From JACCTU01 sp963737405 (GTDB taxonomy: Bacteria; Actinomycetota; Thermoleophilia; Gaiellales; Gaiellaceae), in the NCBI GenBank assembly GCA_963737405.1, contig CAVTSL010000008.1:62001-126000 (forward strand): DNA of 64,000 nt, read 5' to 3'. Position 1 is the first letter of the stretch; every line of letters begins with the position of its first letter. The position numbers were made by a program, and so were the translations under genes. The notes below the pieces were generated by a model, which was given only the letters and a program-made list of their open reading frames with translations, made no database searches and was not told the DNA's origin. Of the stretch, positions 8,152 to 16,521 are shown piece after piece.

Positions 8152-8505
8152 TTAGAGCGAGCAGGAGCAGGAAGCGCCCTGGGACTCGACGTCCTGGATC
8201 GCGCCGGCGCGGCGGGTCGCCTTGCGGAGCCCGCTGCGGGCCGACACGTGGAGGTTCATCGAGAACGCCACGAGCGGCGCGAAGAGCAGCAGCGGCAGCA
8301 CCGGAGCGGCGGCACCGGTTGCGGTCAGGTCGAGCAGGCTCAGGTTGAGCTGCGGGATCGCCAGGATCGTCGTGCCGAGAGCGGTGTCGAGCGCGAACGC
8401 GACTGCGACGAACGCGAGCCAACCGTAGACCGCGATCTTCCAATGTCCGGCACTCCAACGAACCATCTGGGCGGCGGTGCTGGTGGGGTTCTTGAAGAGG
8501 GACAT
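8152..8505 (-). CDS. Small membrane protein, resembling the first segment of an MmpL transporter
   Basis: A 117-residue protein with two hydrophobic segments (about residues 20-40 and 52-78). Its start MVRWSAGHWKIAVYGWLAFV looks like the first transmembrane helix of MmpL/RND-type exporters, but nothing of the large periplasmic domain or later helices follows, so it is either a remnant given a new end or an unrelated protein. It ends in SCSCSL. The ATG at 8505 has a strong ribosome-binding site (AAAGGAG, six bases before). It is read towards, and stops five bases from, the winged-helix gene. Confidence 0.6.
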   Translation of the reverse strand: MSLFKNPTSTAAQMVRWSAGHWKIAVYGWLAFVAVAFALDTALGTTILAIPQLNLSLLDLTATGAAAPVLPLLLFAPLVAFSMNLHVSARSGLRKATRRAGAIQDVESQGASCSCSL

Positions 8506-8638
8506 GTGGCTCCTTTGGCGAGTGGGTGACTTGCACTCACAGCGTCGCCTTTTCGGAGCCTCGCCAGAAGGTGGCCGCCATGTGTCTGCGCGTACGGGTT
8601 CCCCCCGCGGGAGGGTGTGTTCGTGCGGCCCAGCGACG

Positions 8639-8664
8639 CGACGGGGTGCGGCTGGCCGCACCCC
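8639..8664 (-). terminator. Strong hairpin downstream of the cyclase/response-regulator gene
   Basis: An 11-base perfect stem, ACGGGGTGCGG, with the loop CTGG lies 12 bases past the stop of the minus-strand unit that starts near 12043. It is the best terminator candidate for that unit. No T-run follows on either strand, so intrinsic termination is uncertain. Confidence 0.55.
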
Positions 8665-8675
8665 GTCCGGGGGGC

Positions 8676-9884
8676 TCAGGCGTTCAGATAGGTGATCGTC
8701 GCGAGAACGCGACGATGGTCCTCGGTGCTCGACGGCAGGCCGAGCTTGGCGAAAACGCCGGTCACGTGCTTCTCGACGGCACGCGGGGTGACGACGAGCT
8801 TGTCTGCGATCGCATGGTTCGAGCGGCCTTCTGCCATCAGCTCCAGCACGTCTCGCTCCCGAGGCGTGAGCGTGTCGAGCGGGCCCTCCCCGCGCCGACG
8901 GCCGACGAGCCGCGAGACGACGGTCGGGTCGAGCGCCGAGCCGCCCTCGCCCACGCGCCGGACCGCGTCGGCGAACTCGGAGACGTCCGCAACCCGGTCC
9001 TTGAGCAGGTAGCCCACGCCTTCGGCACCACCCTGCAGCAGCTCGAGCGCGTAGCCCGCCTCGACGTACTGCGACAGCACGAGCACGCCGACCTCCGGAT
9101 GGCTCTCGCGGATCTCCTTCGCCGCCCGCAGGCCTTCGTCGGTCTGGGTCGGCGGCATGCGGATGTCGACGATCGCGACGTCCGGCTTGTGGCTTCGTAC
9201 CTTCAGCAGGAGGTCGTCGGCGTTCCCCGACTGCCCCACGACCTCGAAGCCCGCGTTCTCCAGGAGCTTGGCGATCCCCTCGCGGAGCAGAACCGAGTCG
9301 TCGGCGATCACGACGCGCATGGCGTCTCCTTTCGATGAGCCGTTGGAGGCGGGCGGCAGCAGCTCGCCGGAAAGCCCCTCGTGCAGGACCTGGAAGATCC
9401 GCTCGCGCCCGGGAAAGCCGGGCAGCGAATGTTCGCCGAGATCGGCGAACTGCACATCTTCGTCGTGTGCGTGTGCGCGAACCGATGACGAGACGAGGAT
9501 CTGGCCGCCTGTGGCAGCCGCGCAGACACGTGCGCCGCGATGCACGTCGAGTCCCACGTACGTGCTCCCTTCGAGTGCCGCGGTTCCGGTGTGCAGCCCC
9601 ATCCGGACGTGCACCTGGACCCCCTCCGGCCAGGCGTGGGCAACGAGCGCGAGCTGCGCGTCGACCGCGGCCCGCACACCGGCGTCTGCGTCGGGGAAGA
9701 CGGCGAAGAGGTCGTCCGCGCGGGCATCGACGACGCGGCCGCCTCGCGCGTCCACGGCCGCGCCGATGAGGGTGCGATGCGTCTCCAGAAGATCGTTGAA
9801 GCGGCCGTCGAGCCGGCGCGCCAGCGCAGTCGACCCCTCGATGTCGGAGAAGAGGAACGTGACGTCCTGGGTTGCTCCGCTCAC
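8676..9884 (-). CDS. Class III nucleotide cyclase domain fused to a NarL-type response regulator
   Basis: One uninterrupted 402-residue frame. Residues 1-188 form a class III cyclase homology domain with the metal-binding FSDIEGST, a second acidic site (ADDLFAVF) and RMGLHTG; the transition-state Asn-Arg pair reads DVHRGAR, with His in place of Asn, so activity is doubtful. From Met189 a complete receiver follows (phospho-acceptor Asp240 in VDIRMPP; LLKDR) and a LuxR-type helix-turn-helix (LTPRERDVLELMAEGRSN). The GTG start overlaps the SRPBCC gene (GTGA). A second start is likely: the ATG at 9320 has AAAGGAG seven bases upstream, which would give the regulator alone. It is clearly paralogous to the regulator at 13666-14310. 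Two products, fusion and short form, are possible. Confidence 0.82.
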   Translation of the reverse strand: MSGATQDVTFLFSDIEGSTALARRLDGRFNDLLETHRTLIGAAVDARGGRVVDARADDLFAVFPDADAGVRAAVDAQLALVAHAWPEGVQVHVRMGLHTGTAALEGSTYVGLDVHRGARVCAAATGGQILVSSSVRAHAHDEDVQFADLGEHSLPGFPGRERIFQVLHEGLSGELLPPASNGSSKGDAMRVVIADDSVLLREGIAKLLENAGFEVVGQSGNADDLLLKVRSHKPDVAIVDIRMPPTQTDEGLRAAKEIRESHPEVGVLVLSQYVEAGYALELLQGGAEGVGYLLKDRVADVSEFADAVRRVGEGGSALDPTVVSRLVGRRRGEGPLDTLTPRERDVLELMAEGRSNHAIADKLVVTPRAVEKHVTGVFAKLGLPSSTEDHRRVLATITYLNA

Positions 9885-10321
9885 CGGCGCTGCTCCACTG
9901 CCGCCTTCAGGTGCCGGAGCTCGTTGTCGAGCGTCGTGTCCAGCGTCCGCTGGAGCCGGCCGCGAAAGACGCGCGCGAGCAGGCCGTCGAACGACTCCTC
10001 CGTCCGGACGAGCGTCGACCCGCTCCGCGCCTCGAGCGTGTGCACATGGATCGCCTTGATTCCGAACGACGTCCCCGTCCAGACGATCCGGCGAGGCGCA
10101 TCGACCTGCGCGATGGTGGACGTGATCGTCCCCGCGCCGGCCTTCCAGCGGAACTCGGTGCCCTCGTGGATCGCGTCTTCGACCGAGACGGACTTCACGT
10201 CCGGGTTCCAGTCCGGCCAGCTGCCGATCGCCGTCAGGACCCCCCACGCGGCTTCCGGCGGGGCATCGATCTCGATCTCGCTCGATCCGACGACCGGTGC
10301 GCCTCTGTGGATCCCTTCCAT
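9881..10321 (-). CDS. SRPBCC (START-like) family protein
   Basis: A 146-residue protein of the polyketide-cyclase/dehydrase and lipid-transport superfamily, which folds around a hydrophobic ligand cavity. Typical features are EIEIDAPPEAAWGVLTAIGSWPDWNPDV near the start and WTGTSFGIKAIHVHTLEA in the middle. It is a single domain without signal peptide, so cytoplasmic. The ATG at 10321 shares a base with the stop of the gene before it (TGATG) and its own stop overlaps the cyclase gene, so it is in the middle of an operon of membrane and signalling genes. The ligand cannot be predicted. Confidence 0.82.
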   Translation of the reverse strand: MEGIHRGAPVVGSSEIEIDAPPEAAWGVLTAIGSWPDWNPDVKSVSVEDAIHEGTEFRWKAGAGTITSTIAQVDAPRRIVWTGTSFGIKAIHVHTLEARSGSTLVRTEESFDGLLARVFRGRLQRTLDTTLDNELRHLKAAVEQRR

Positions 10322-11016
10322 CAGCGAGAGCTCACGGTCAGGAAGCTTCCGAGCGGCTTGTTCGCGAGCGCCACGCCGGGCCGTCGCTTCAGCGAGTGGT
10401 TGCCGAGGCTCCAGAGCACGAGGACGAGCGCGCTCGTGGCCGCTCCGATCGTGTCCCAGATCAGGTCCGTGGCGGTGTCGGTGACACTGGTCGCGAGGTT
10501 CGAGCTCGTCGTCGAGTCGAGCGTCCACTCGACGATCTCCCACGCGGCGCCGATCGCCATCCCGAGCATCAGCGCGATCAGGAAGAAGCCGATGCGCTGG
10601 TGGACGTCGTGCAGCTCGCGCAGGTCGGGAAGCACGTGCAGGCGCATGAGCAGCACGTAGACCATTCCCGTCACGAGAAACGGAACCGTCGTGTGGACGA
10701 CGTTGTCGTAGTACCGCCACGAGTCGTACCAACCGAGCACCTCGCCCCACGCGATCAGCACCATCGCCACGAGCAGGCTGAAGTCGTAGAAGCGCGGGAG
10801 GCTCGCAACGCGGGCCAGCAGGAGAATCCCGCACGCTCCGATCAGGCCGACGACGGAGTGACCGGTGAGACCCCAGAGGATCGTCGCCGCGATGAAGAGC
10901 AGCCGGCAGACGTCGATCGGATCGCGCACGAGCCGCGTCCAGTCGCCGAGGACCACCTTCTGCCAGGTGAGCCCGTGCCGCGCTGCCGGCGCGGGCGTAG
11001 CGATGGTCTGAGTCAT
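10321..11016 (-). CDS. Integral membrane protein, DUF2238/YjdF-like
   Basis: A 231-residue protein with about six hydrophobic segments. Conserved polar positions inside the membrane part, NVVHTTVPFLVTG, GAAWEIVEW and DTATDLIWDTIGA, resemble the DUF2238 (YjdF) family, whose function is unknown. The start is an ATG three bases after the preceding gene and the stop overlaps the SRPBCC gene by one base, so it is co-transcribed. The acidic residues within helices (WEIVEW, DLIWD) suggest an ion or lipid role, but this is speculation. Confidence 0.6.
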   Translation of the reverse strand: MTQTIATPAPAARHGLTWQKVVLGDWTRLVRDPIDVCRLLFIAATILWGLTGHSVVGLIGACGILLLARVASLPRFYDFSLLVAMVLIAWGEVLGWYDSWRYYDNVVHTTVPFLVTGMVYVLLMRLHVLPDLRELHDVHQRIGFFLIALMLGMAIGAAWEIVEWTLDSTTSSNLATSVTDTATDLIWDTIGAATSALVLVLWSLGNHSLKRRPGVALANKPLGSFLTVSSR

Positions 11017-11019
11017 CGG

Positions 11020-11604
11020 TCAACCTCCATGTTCGGCGGTCAGTGCGAGCTCGAGGCCGATGATGAAAAGGCCGACGCCGGCATTGAGAGCACCGGCCCC
11101 TGCGCGTCCCAGGAACCCGTGACCCTCGCGTCGCGAGAAGATCCAGCCCCAGCCGAAGAGCGTCGCAACGCAGGCGAGCCTCGCGAGGTTGAGCGCCGCG
11201 TCGCGGCCGACGATGTCGAGTGCGCCCAGCGCGAGCGGCGCGGCCGGCACCAGGGTGGACTGGAGCAGCGGCCACTGGTCGGACATCACGCGACGGATGT
11301 CGCCCCGCTTCATCCGGTGGCGTCCTTCGAGCCGGTCAGCGAGCAGGTGTGCGTAGACGTGGGCCGCCCACACGACCGTGCCGGTGGCGAGGAGGACGGC
11401 CAACGCGCGGCGCGCCGACACGGGCTCGGACGCGTCGATCCCCGTGAGCACCGCGGTCGCGAGGATCGTGCCGTAGATCGCGCTGGTGAGGTTCTTCGAG
11501 CGTTTCCCGGAGATGCGGCTCGCGAGGCGCTTTACGGCAACCCTGTCGTCGGTGACCGTCAACTGCGGTTCAGCCGCCGATCGGCTGCGACGCCGTCGCC
11601 GCAC
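11020..11604 (-). CDS. Hypothetical membrane protein
   Basis: About 181-194 residues with four hydrophobic segments (GTILATAVLTGI, LAVLLATGTVVWAAHVYAHLLA, a central pair around LVPAAPLALGALDIVG, and a C-terminal AGVGLFIIGLELAL). I do not recognise a family. The GTG at 11604 overlaps the end of the DUF4234 gene by 35 bases; a TTG at 11562 just after that gene's stop would give a shorter and perhaps truer product, since the Arg-rich first 14 residues look like shadow coding. It is followed closely by the DUF2238-like gene. Confidence 0.6.
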   Translation of the reverse strand: MRRRRRSRSAAEPQLTVTDDRVAVKRLASRISGKRSKNLTSAIYGTILATAVLTGIDASEPVSARRALAVLLATGTVVWAAHVYAHLLADRLEGRHRMKRGDIRRVMSDQWPLLQSTLVPAAPLALGALDIVGRDAALNLARLACVATLFGWGWIFSRREGHGFLGRAGAGALNAGVGLFIIGLELALTAEHGG

Positions 11605-12043
11605 TCCACGCCGCGTTGAGCCCGCTCTGCTGGTAGCCGTAGAACGCGGGAGAGAAGACGATGAACAGCACGAACGCGAGCCAGCCGTTGACCGGCGTCT
11701 GCCCGGTCAGCCGTTGGGCCGCCTGGACGCGCTGGAACGTCGTCACGGTCGTCCACACCGCTGGGATCACGATCAGCGCGCCGGGGAAGAGCGCGAGCGT
11801 CGACTTGGTCGGGTCGGTGCCGAGCTCGTTCGTGCCCCGTGCGCGGCCGTAGTCGGCCATCTCCTTGTTGATGAAGTACTGGAGGAAGATCAGGTAGATG
11901 CCGAGCGTGACGATCGCGAGGATCGCGACGACGATCGGGTTGCGGATCTTTGCGACGGCGTCGGGCGCCAGCTGCACCTGCCCGGTCGCGTGCGCCGGGG
12001 GAGCAGCGGCGGAGGCCGAGCCTGGCGAAGAAGAGACGGACAT
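11570..12043 (-). CDS. DUF4234-like membrane protein
   Basis: A 157-residue protein. A flexible Ala/Pro/Ser-rich N-terminus is followed by the DUF4234 core: IRNPIVVAILAIVTLGIYLI, a polar helix KEMADYGRARG, then two further hydrophobic segments. The function of DUF4234 proteins is unknown. The ATG at 12043 has AGGAG six bases upstream. It opens the minus-strand unit running to 8676. A motif about 53-84 bases upstream is shared with the divergent lipid-kinase gene, suggesting co-regulation. Confidence 0.72.
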   Translation of the reverse strand: MSVSSSPGSASAAAPPAHATGQVQLAPDAVAKIRNPIVVAILAIVTLGIYLIFLQYFINKEMADYGRARGTNELGTDPTKSTLALFPGALIVIPAVWTTVTTFQRVQAAQRLTGQTPVNGWLAFVLFIVFSPAFYGYQQSGLNAAWSAATASQPIGG

Positions 12044-12095
12044 ACGAGGCTCCTAGCGCTTGGCGTTCCGTGCCGACAGCGCCGACACGCTTCGC

Positions 12096-12269
12096 CGACC
12101 GAGAGTTGGAGCCGGAAAAGATCGCCCTACCAGGGGCTAGGGCAAGGCACTTTCAGGGTAACACCCAGCCGTCGCGAGGTCGAACACCGATTTTGGCCGG
12201 TGGTACAGTGACTCGTGCGCCTGCTCTAGCGCTCGGCGGGCGATCTCTTCCGGCTCCAACACTCGGTCG
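12096..12269. promoter_or_regulatory. Divergent control region: 32-base motif in inverted copies and a 20-base dyad
   Basis: The region between the DUF4234-like gene (minus) and the lipid-kinase gene (plus) holds the same 32-base motif twice, facing outwards: 12096-12127 (minus sense) and 12238-12269 (plus sense), with two mismatches; the core is TTCCGGCTCCAAC. Each copy lies in the same orientation relative to its gene. Overlapping the left copy is a dyad GCCCTA-N8-TAGGGC (12124-12143). No gene is visible in 12044-12298. Confidence 0.6.
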
Positions 12270-12298
12270 GTGTGCACCGGCGAGTCAAGGAGTCGCGC

Positions 12299-13669
12299 AT
12301 GGCAACCGTCGGCAGTTCCGCGAAGTCGGTCCGCACGCGAGCCGCCGCGCTCGTCGCGCTGACTGCGATGACGTGCCTCGTCGCCGGCATCGCAGTCGTC
12401 GCGTTCGCGTACTTCGGAGACATCGTCGTGACGCTCCTATGGCTGCTCGTCTTCGCGTGCTTCGGGTGGTTGGTGCTGACGAGCCGCGGCGTCGTGCGTC
12501 TGCTCGCAGTGCCTGCTGCGCTGCTGGGGCTCGCCGCAGTGGTCCTGCAACTGGGTCTGGGCGGGTTGCTTCTGCTCTCCGTGCTGTTCGGGGTGCTGAC
12601 CGTGTTCGGAACGGCTGCACGCTATGCGGTGCGCCACGACCACCGCACGCTCAACCCGGTCACGCGCAGCGCGTCCTGCGCACCGGCGGCTCGAAACGGC
12701 GTGCTGATCATCAACCCCAAGTCCGGCGGCGGGAAAGCTCAGCGCTTCAATCTGATCGAGGAGGCGCGGAGCCGCAATGTCAAGACGGTGTTGCTGGAGC
12801 CCGGCGACGACCTCCGCGAGCTGGCGACACGCGAGGCGGTCGGCGGCGCGGACGTGATCGGGATGGCCGGTGGCGACGGCTCGCAGGCGATCGTGGCGAC
12901 CGTCGCGATGCAGCACGACGTCGCGCACGTCTGCATCCCGGCCGGCACGCGGAACCACTTCGCGCTCGACCTCGGTCTCGATCGGGACGACGTCGTCGGC
13001 GCGCTCGACGCGTTCACCGACGGCGTCGAGCGGCGAATCGACCTCGCCCGGGTCAACGAGCACGTCTTCGTGAACAACGCCTCGCTCGGGGTGTACGCGC
13101 GAGTCGTGCAGTCGAAGTGCTATCGCGACGGCAAGCTCAGGACGTGGAAGCGAATGCTTCCTGAGATGCTCGGGCGTGGCGCGGCCCCGATCGACCTGCA
13201 GTTCGAAACGCCGGGCGCAAAGACGTGGTGCCACGCCGCGCTCGTCGTCGTCTCGAACAACCCGTACGAGCTCACGCGCTTCGCCGGAGCCGGGACGCGG
13301 CGGTCCCTCGACTCGGGGCAGCTCGGAATCATGGCGGGCCGGATCAGGGGCGCGGGGTCCGTCGCCAAGCTGGTCACGCTCGGCTCGATCGGTCAGCATC
13401 GCCGCTTCCGCGGCGTCCTCGAGTGGTCGCTGCCGGAGTTCGAGGTCCGGTCCCGCGAGTGCGTGGCCGTCGGGCTCGACGGCGAGGCGATGGTGCTGAC
13501 ACCGCCGCTCCACTTCGAGTGTCTGCCTGGTGCGCTGCGAGTGCGCGTCTCACAGCACTCGGCCGGCGTCTCACCGGCGGGGGCGGCGGTGTCGATCACC
13601 CGCAGTGACTTCGCGCGGCTCGTCCGCATCGCTGCGAACAAGCCGCCGAAGACGCCAGCGTCGACCTAA
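12299..13669 (+). CDS. Membrane protein with diacylglycerol-kinase catalytic domain
   Basis: A 456-residue protein. Residues 1-120 hold several hydrophobic segments; the rest is a lipid/diacylglycerol kinase domain with the nucleotide-binding NPKSGGGKAQR, MAGGDGSQAIV and the IPAGTRNHFALDLGL motif. It would phosphorylate a membrane lipid such as diacylglycerol or a related alcohol using ATP; the substrate is not evident. The ATG at 12299 is chosen over an upstream GTG because AAGGAG lies six bases before it. Its stop overlaps tail-to-tail with the NarL-type regulator (CTAA at 13666-13669). A second protein with this domain is encoded at 16518-18299. Confidence 0.85.
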   Translation: MATVGSSAKSVRTRAAALVALTAMTCLVAGIAVVAFAYFGDIVVTLLWLLVFACFGWLVLTSRGVVRLLAVPAALLGLAAVVLQLGLGGLLLLSVLFGVLTVFGTAARYAVRHDHRTLNPVTRSASCAPAARNGVLIINPKSGGGKAQRFNLIEEARSRNVKTVLLEPGDDLRELATREAVGGADVIGMAGGDGSQAIVATVAMQHDVAHVCIPAGTRNHFALDLGLDRDDVVGALDAFTDGVERRIDLARVNEHVFVNNASLGVYARVVQSKCYRDGKLRTWKRMLPEMLGRGAAPIDLQFETPGAKTWCHAALVVVSNNPYELTRFAGAGTRRSLDSGQLGIMAGRIRGAGSVAKLVTLGSIGQHRRFRGVLEWSLPEFEVRSRECVAVGLDGEAMVLTPPLHFECLPGALRVRVSQHSAGVSPAGAAVSITRSDFARLVRIAANKPPKTPAST

Positions 13670-14310
13670 GCGCGCAGGTACAGCAGCACTGCGAGGACGC
13701 GGCGCGAGTCGCTGCTCGTCGACGGCAACCCGAGCTTGCTGAAGATGCTGGAGACGTACTTCTCGACGGCGCGGAGCGTGATCACGAGCACGTCGGCGAT
13801 CCCCTGGTTCGAACGCCCTTCGGCCATCAGCACGAGCACCTCGCGCTCACGCGGCGTCAACGCGTCGAGCGGATCCTCGCCTCGTCGCTTCGAGAGAAGC
13901 GTGGAGACGATGATCGGGTCGATCGCCGAGCCTCCGTCGGCGACGCGTCGCACGGCTCCGACGAACTCCTTGACGTCCCCGATCCGGTCCTTGAGCAGAT
14001 AGCCGGCACCGTCCGCGGAGTCTGCGAGGAGCTTCATCGCGAGCCCGAGCTCGAGGTACTGCGACAGGACGAGCACCCGCACCGACGGATGCTTCGCGCG
14101 GATCTCGAGCGCCGCGCGCATTCCTTCGTCGTGGTGCGTCGGCGGCAGCCGGATGTCGATGATCGCGAGGTCCGGCGAGTAGCTCCTCACCTTCAGCAGC
14201 AGCTCCTCGGCGGTCTCGCAGGTGTCGATCACGTCGATGCCCGCGTCGGTGAGCACCCGCGAAACGCCTTCGCGAAGGAGGACGCTGTCTTCGGCGATCA
14301 CCGCGCGCAC
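13666..14310 (-). CDS. NarL/FixJ-type response regulator
   Basis: A 214-residue DNA-binding response regulator. The receiver has the acidic pair EDS near the start, phospho-acceptor Asp in IIDIRLPP and Lys in LLKDR; the C-terminal LuxR-type helix-turn-helix reads LTPREREVLVLMAEGRSN. The GTG at 14310 has GGAG five bases upstream and lies 13 bases inside the 3' end of the histidine kinase gene, so the two form a normal kinase-regulator operon. It is a close paralogue of the regulator half of the cyclase fusion at 8676-9884. Because its kinase gene is frameshifted here, its phosphate source is uncertain. Confidence 0.92.
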   Translation of the reverse strand: MRAVIAEDSVLLREGVSRVLTDAGIDVIDTCETAEELLLKVRSYSPDLAIIDIRLPPTHHDEGMRAALEIRAKHPSVRVLVLSQYLELGLAMKLLADSADGAGYLLKDRIGDVKEFVGAVRRVADGGSAIDPIIVSTLLSKRRGEDPLDALTPREREVLVLMAEGRSNQGIADVLVITLRAVEKYVSSIFSKLGLPSTSSDSRRVLAVLLYLRA

Positions 14311-16114
14311 GGAATCTCCGCCCTGACCCTCGTGCCGCCGCCGCGGGGGCTCCAGATGCGCAGTCGCCCTCCGAGCGACTCGACCCGGTCGGCGAGCCCG
14401 CGCAGCCCGGTACCACGCTCCGTGTCGGCGCCACCGACGCCGTCGTCCGTCACCTCGACGACCACGTTGCCGTTCGCCCGGTTGACCTCGACCGTGGCCG
14501 ACGATGCGTGCGCGTACTTGCCGACGTTCGCAAGGCTCTCGGAGACGAGGTAGTAGGCGGCGACCTCGAGCGCTTCGGGCAGACGTCCTTCGATCGCCAC
14601 CGTTCAGGCGAACCGGAACCGGCGCCAGAGCCGTGAGCTGCTCCAGGGCGATGCCGAGCCCGTGCCCGCTGACGACGGCCGGATGAATCCCGCGCGCCAC
14701 CTCCCGGAGCTCGTCGAGCGAGACGGCGACCTCGTGTCTCGCCTGATCGAGCTGTGCGGTCGCCTCCGGATCGCCGTCGAGGTGGTCTTCGAGCAGGCTC
14801 AGCTCGAGCGAGAGCGCGATGAGCCGCTGCTGTGCGCCGTCGTGCAGGTTGCGCTCCAGCCGCTGCCGCTCCTTGTCACCGGCCTCGACGATGCGCGCGC
14901 GAGATCCACGCAGCTCGTCGAGTCGAGCGCGCAGCTCGACGTGAAGCCGCGCGTTCTCGAGCGCGATGCCTGCTGCGGCGCTCGCAGCCTCGAGGAGCTC
15001 GGGCTCGTCGTTCAGCGCCGGGTCGTGGATCAACGCTCGCCACGCGTATCCCGTCGCGTTCGATCATCGTCGTCGCCCGGCGGCTCTCGGGTGGCAACTC
15101 GACCGGCCGGCCCTCGAGATCGGCGTAGGTCCCGAACTCAGGAAGCCAGAACGCGAGGGTCAGCGACGGATCGCGAAGTGCACGCGCGAGCGAGTCGCGC
15201 AGATCGGCAGGCGCCGGGTCGCTCCGAAGGTCGATGAAGAGGTCGCCGACGGCCGAGCGCGCAAGGCGTGCACTGAGCAACCCGACGAGAAACGCGAACG
15301 GCGCCAGGCCGATCGCGAAGAAGGTCGCCCGCCGAACCGTCTCGAAGGCGATCTGTCCCGTGATCCCGCCGAACGCACCCGAGAGGAAGAGCACGGCGAC
15401 CATCACGAGCACGAGGGCGAACGAGTCGATCAGCAATGCGAGCGAGCGGCGAAGAGGCCGTCCGGCTGCCCGCCTCCGCGCGGCGAGAACACCGATGCCG
15501 GCCAGCATGAGGGCACTGAGCGTGACGAGCTGCACGCGCTGCAACGAGTTCGCGGCGTCCGCCTTCGACGTGAGCGCGAGCACGTTGTCTGGTCCGAACC
15601 CTCCCAGCATCAACCCGACCAGCTGCGCGGCGACCGCGACGACGTATCCGGCCACGACGAGCGTGCGGGCAAACCAGCCCTCGAGGCGGCCGGTCGGGAA
15701 CGCGAGGAAGACGTGCAGGAAGAGGACGGCCGGCAGCAGATCGAAGGCGATGCCGATCGTGTACGGGTGCCCCTGGTTCGACCACGAGAGGCTCGAGAGG
15801 AAGATCGCGAAGCCCGCCGCGAGCATCAGCAGGCCGAACCGGTTCTCCGGCTGGCGCCACCAGGCGATCAGGCCCGCGAGGATGTACCCGAGGACGGCCC
15901 AGACCATGAGCGCGGCCTGCGTGGGCGGATGCGTCACGTGATCGCTTGCAAACGCGAGCGCGATGCTGGAGCCGGCGGCGGCGAACCCGACGGCGCCGAG
16001 AGCGAACAGCAGGACCGGCGGAGGCTCGCGGGCGTCCGCGAGGTCGCTGACATGCGGTACGGCGGCGACTCCGACCGTACTCATCTCCTCCCTCACCCCG
16101 GGCACCGTCGTCAC
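14298..16114 (-). pseudogene. NarL-type sensor histidine kinase, broken by two single-base frameshifts
   Basis: Three overlapping frames together make one kinase. Frame one (from 16114 or the ATG at 16084) has about eight to ten hydrophobic segments and runs into a degenerate GAF-like region; near 15036-15042 it must shift by one extra base to continue as ALIHDPALNDEPELLEAA, a coiled coil and the HisKA_3 box LERNLHDGAQQRL (phospho-His). Near 14598-14604 a second extra base is needed to reach the ATPase half (SESLANVGKYA, TDDGVGG, GLRGLADR). Each shift restores family sequence on both sides, so the damage is recent or an assembly error. It would pair with the regulator at 13666-14310. Confidence 0.8.
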
Positions 16115-16308
16115 GACGGAACCTGTCCGGCGCGCCCGCTCTCGATCGGAGACGAGGAGAAGCGAATGCGCCTTTCAACGAGGATACTCCTGCTCCCCCG
16201 AGAGTTCCACCACCAGTAACCCGCCCCCCCTTTCGGCAAGTCCCCCGTCTTCCGCAGCGCGGCTTCGGCTGCGAGGTTCCTTGGAGGACGTCCCGTCGAA
16301 AGGCAGGA

Positions 16309-16521
16309 ATGAAGACACGCATCATCCAAGACGAGCGCGAGTCGTCCGAGGCTCGGGCGCCCGAGGGACCACCGAGGGAGCCGAAGTCCGAACCGCCGCG
16401 GGTACTCAAGCTTCGTCGCGTCTCCGCGTGGTTCGCCCGACTCGCTCGGTTCGCTGCAAGCAGCCGCCCCCGCGTCTCCATCCCACGCTCCGCGTACCAG
16501 CCGAACGGAGGAACCCGATGA
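16309..16521 (+). CDS. Possible small basic protein coupled to the PAP2/lipid-kinase gene
   Basis: A 70-residue frame beginning ATG AAG ACA CGC and ending in a TGA that overlaps the next ATG (ATGA at 16518-16521), the classic arrangement of translational coupling. AGGCAGGA lies directly before the start, closer than ideal. The product is rich in Arg, Ser and Pro with no recognisable domain (RVSAWFARLARFAASSRPRV in the middle could be an amphipathic helix). It may be a real leader protein or chance. The preceding 16115-16308 shows nothing I can name. Confidence 0.35.
   Translation: MKTRIIQDERESSEARAPEGPPREPKSEPPRVLKLRRVSAWFARLARFAASSRPRVSIPRSAYQPNGGTR

Noticed and set aside
1480..8536. Very long open frames antisense to dcw genes and exporters (for example 1480-3807 plus and 4784-8536 minus)
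   Set aside because: They are Arg/Ala/Pro-rich, lack domains and lie opposite well-conserved genes; this is the usual effect of GC-rich third codon positions.
12190..12225. TACAGT followed five bases later by GTG, like a leaderless start
   Set aside because: The frame stops after four codons; at most it is a promoter for the lipid-kinase gene.
14298..16114. Programmed ribosomal frameshifting in the histidine kinase
   Set aside because: No slippery heptamer or downstream pseudoknot is evident at either shift, and two shifts in one kinase gene would be without precedent known to me.
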